Assembly (NCBI GenBank): GCA_015492355.1
Contig: WGFF01000006.1
Coordinates: 1 to 5,396 of the forward strand
From: Deltaproteobacteria bacterium
GTDB lineage: Bacteria > Desulfobacterota > GWC2-55-46 > S146-73
Length of the DNA stretch: 5,396 nucleotides
Direction of reading: 5' to 3'
Numbering within the stretch: position 1 is the stretch's first letter; every line of letters begins with the position of its first letter. A program made the translations under genes and the position numbers. Below the pieces are notes generated by a model that was not told where the DNA came from, did not search any database, and saw only the letters and a program-made list of their open reading frames with translations. Positions 4,845 to 5,396 of this stretch are shown here, piece by piece.

Positions 4845-5396
4845 ATGAGCCCTTCTGGCAGTACCATCCTTACAGCCCTTATTCTTACCACCCTTGCAGG
4901 TCTCGCCACCACGATAGGCAGTATAGCAGGATTTTTCTACAGGAGGCCTGGTCCTCGCTACATGGCATTCACACTCGGCTTCTCTGCGGGTGTGATGGTA
5001 CTCATATCCTTTATGGAACTCCTCAAGAAGGGTATCGAGTCCATAGGTTTTGTACCAGCATATATCTCCTTCTTTTCCGGTATAGTGGTGATGTTCGTGA
5101 TAGATATGCTCCTTCCTCATACCTATATCCTCGAGTCAACAAAAAGGGATGACAGGCTCAGGAGAGCCACCTTCATGGTTGCCCTCGGTATATGTATACA
5201 CAATTTTCCTGAGGGCATGGCAACCCTTGCAACGAGTCTCAACGACAGGGGAGTGGGTATCGCCCTTGCCATAGCCATAGCGATACACAACATACCAGAG
5301 GGCATAGCGGTATCTGTACCTGTGTATGCCCTTACAGGCAGTGCAAGAAAGGCGTTTCTGTGGTCTTTTCTTTCAGGGGTAAGCGAGCCCCTCGGG
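4845..5396 (+). CDS. zupT: ZIP-family zinc transporter, ZupT-like (3' end outside window)
   Basis: The frame gives 184 residues to the window edge, out of about 260-270 usual for ZupT, so about a third is missing. ZupT imports zinc and other divalent metals across the inner membrane. Hydrophobic segments lie at about residues 7-30, 40-60, 71-92, 107-130 and 138-162, fitting the first five of eight helices. The binuclear metal-site motifs are complete: HNFPEGMA at 119-126 in TM4 and HNIPEGIA at 148-155 in TM5, with N120, E123, H148 and E152 as expected ligands; SEPLG at 180-184 is the start of another conserved block. The loop between TM3 and TM4 is short and lacks the His-rich stretch of some ZIPs. 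The start is set by AAGGAG at 4834-4839, 5 nt before the ATG. The gene is divergent from ligA, with its own probable promoter. ZIP family membership is very sure; exact metal choice is not visible. Confidence 0.93.
   Translation, partial: MSPSGSTILTALILTTLAGLATTIGSIAGFFYRRPGPRYMAFTLGFSAGVMVLISFMELLKKGIESIGFVPAYISFFSGIVVMFVIDMLLPHTYILESTKRDDRLRRATFMVALGICIHNFPEGMATLATSLNDRGVGIALAIAIAIHNIPEGIAVSVPVYALTGSARKAFLWSFLSGVSEPLG

Noticed and set aside
4646..4912. N-terminal extension of LigA by 89 residues from an ATG at 4912
   Set aside because: The extension has no LigA similarity, overlaps the transporter gene on the other strand, and the family starts close to the helix beginning near 4630-4645, which gives the normal length of 673.
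1..5396. CRISPR array, tRNA, rRNA or integrase attachment site
   Set aside because: No regularly spaced direct repeats, cloverleaf or rRNA-like sequence, and no recombinase gene were seen on either strand.

Overview
The window is bacterial chromosomal DNA of moderate GC with frequent AGG and ATA codons, good Shine-Dalgarno sites and sigma70-like promoters. The gene set (a YkuK/DUF458 nuclease-like protein, a DUF3047 exported protein, a flavoredoxin-type flavin reductase, NAD-dependent DNA ligase and a ZupT-type zinc transporter) would suit an anaerobe of the Nitrospirota or Desulfobacterota type. That placement is a weak inference from gene content and codon use, and no phylogenetic marker was compared.

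Layout. Bases 1-1545 hold three tightly spaced plus-strand genes that look like one operon: the 3' part of a YkuK-like gene, a secreted DUF3047 protein 3 nt downstream, and a small FMN-binding flavin reductase 18 nt further on. Bases 2624-4645 are an intact minus-strand ligA. Divergent from it across a 199-bp promoter region is the 5' two-thirds of a ZIP-family metal transporter gene, running off the window end at 5396.

Between the operon and ligA, about 1.08 kb (1546-2623) contains no intact gene. It reads as a scar of several decayed pieces: (a) the N-terminal part of an IS256-family-like transposase on the minus strand, broken by one frameshift and then degenerate; (b) its promoter and leader, with a 14-bp inverted repeat placed so that it would hide the ribosome binding site only in transcripts entering from outside; (c) the first ~32 residues of what looks like a DNA methyltransferase on the minus strand, cut at what resembles an insertion-sequence end; (d) an AT-rich stretch with an imperfect hairpin that partly covers a strong ribosome binding site; and (e) the C-terminal half of a class I SAM-dependent methyltransferase on the plus strand, carrying a frameshift and a Trp-to-amber stop. 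The simplest history is an insertion sequence landing in a DNA methyltransferase gene, followed by deletions and drift.

I found no intact new system, CRISPR array, tRNA or rRNA. The most unusual material is the architecture of the scar: the transposase leader, the second leader hairpin, and the nested gene remnants.
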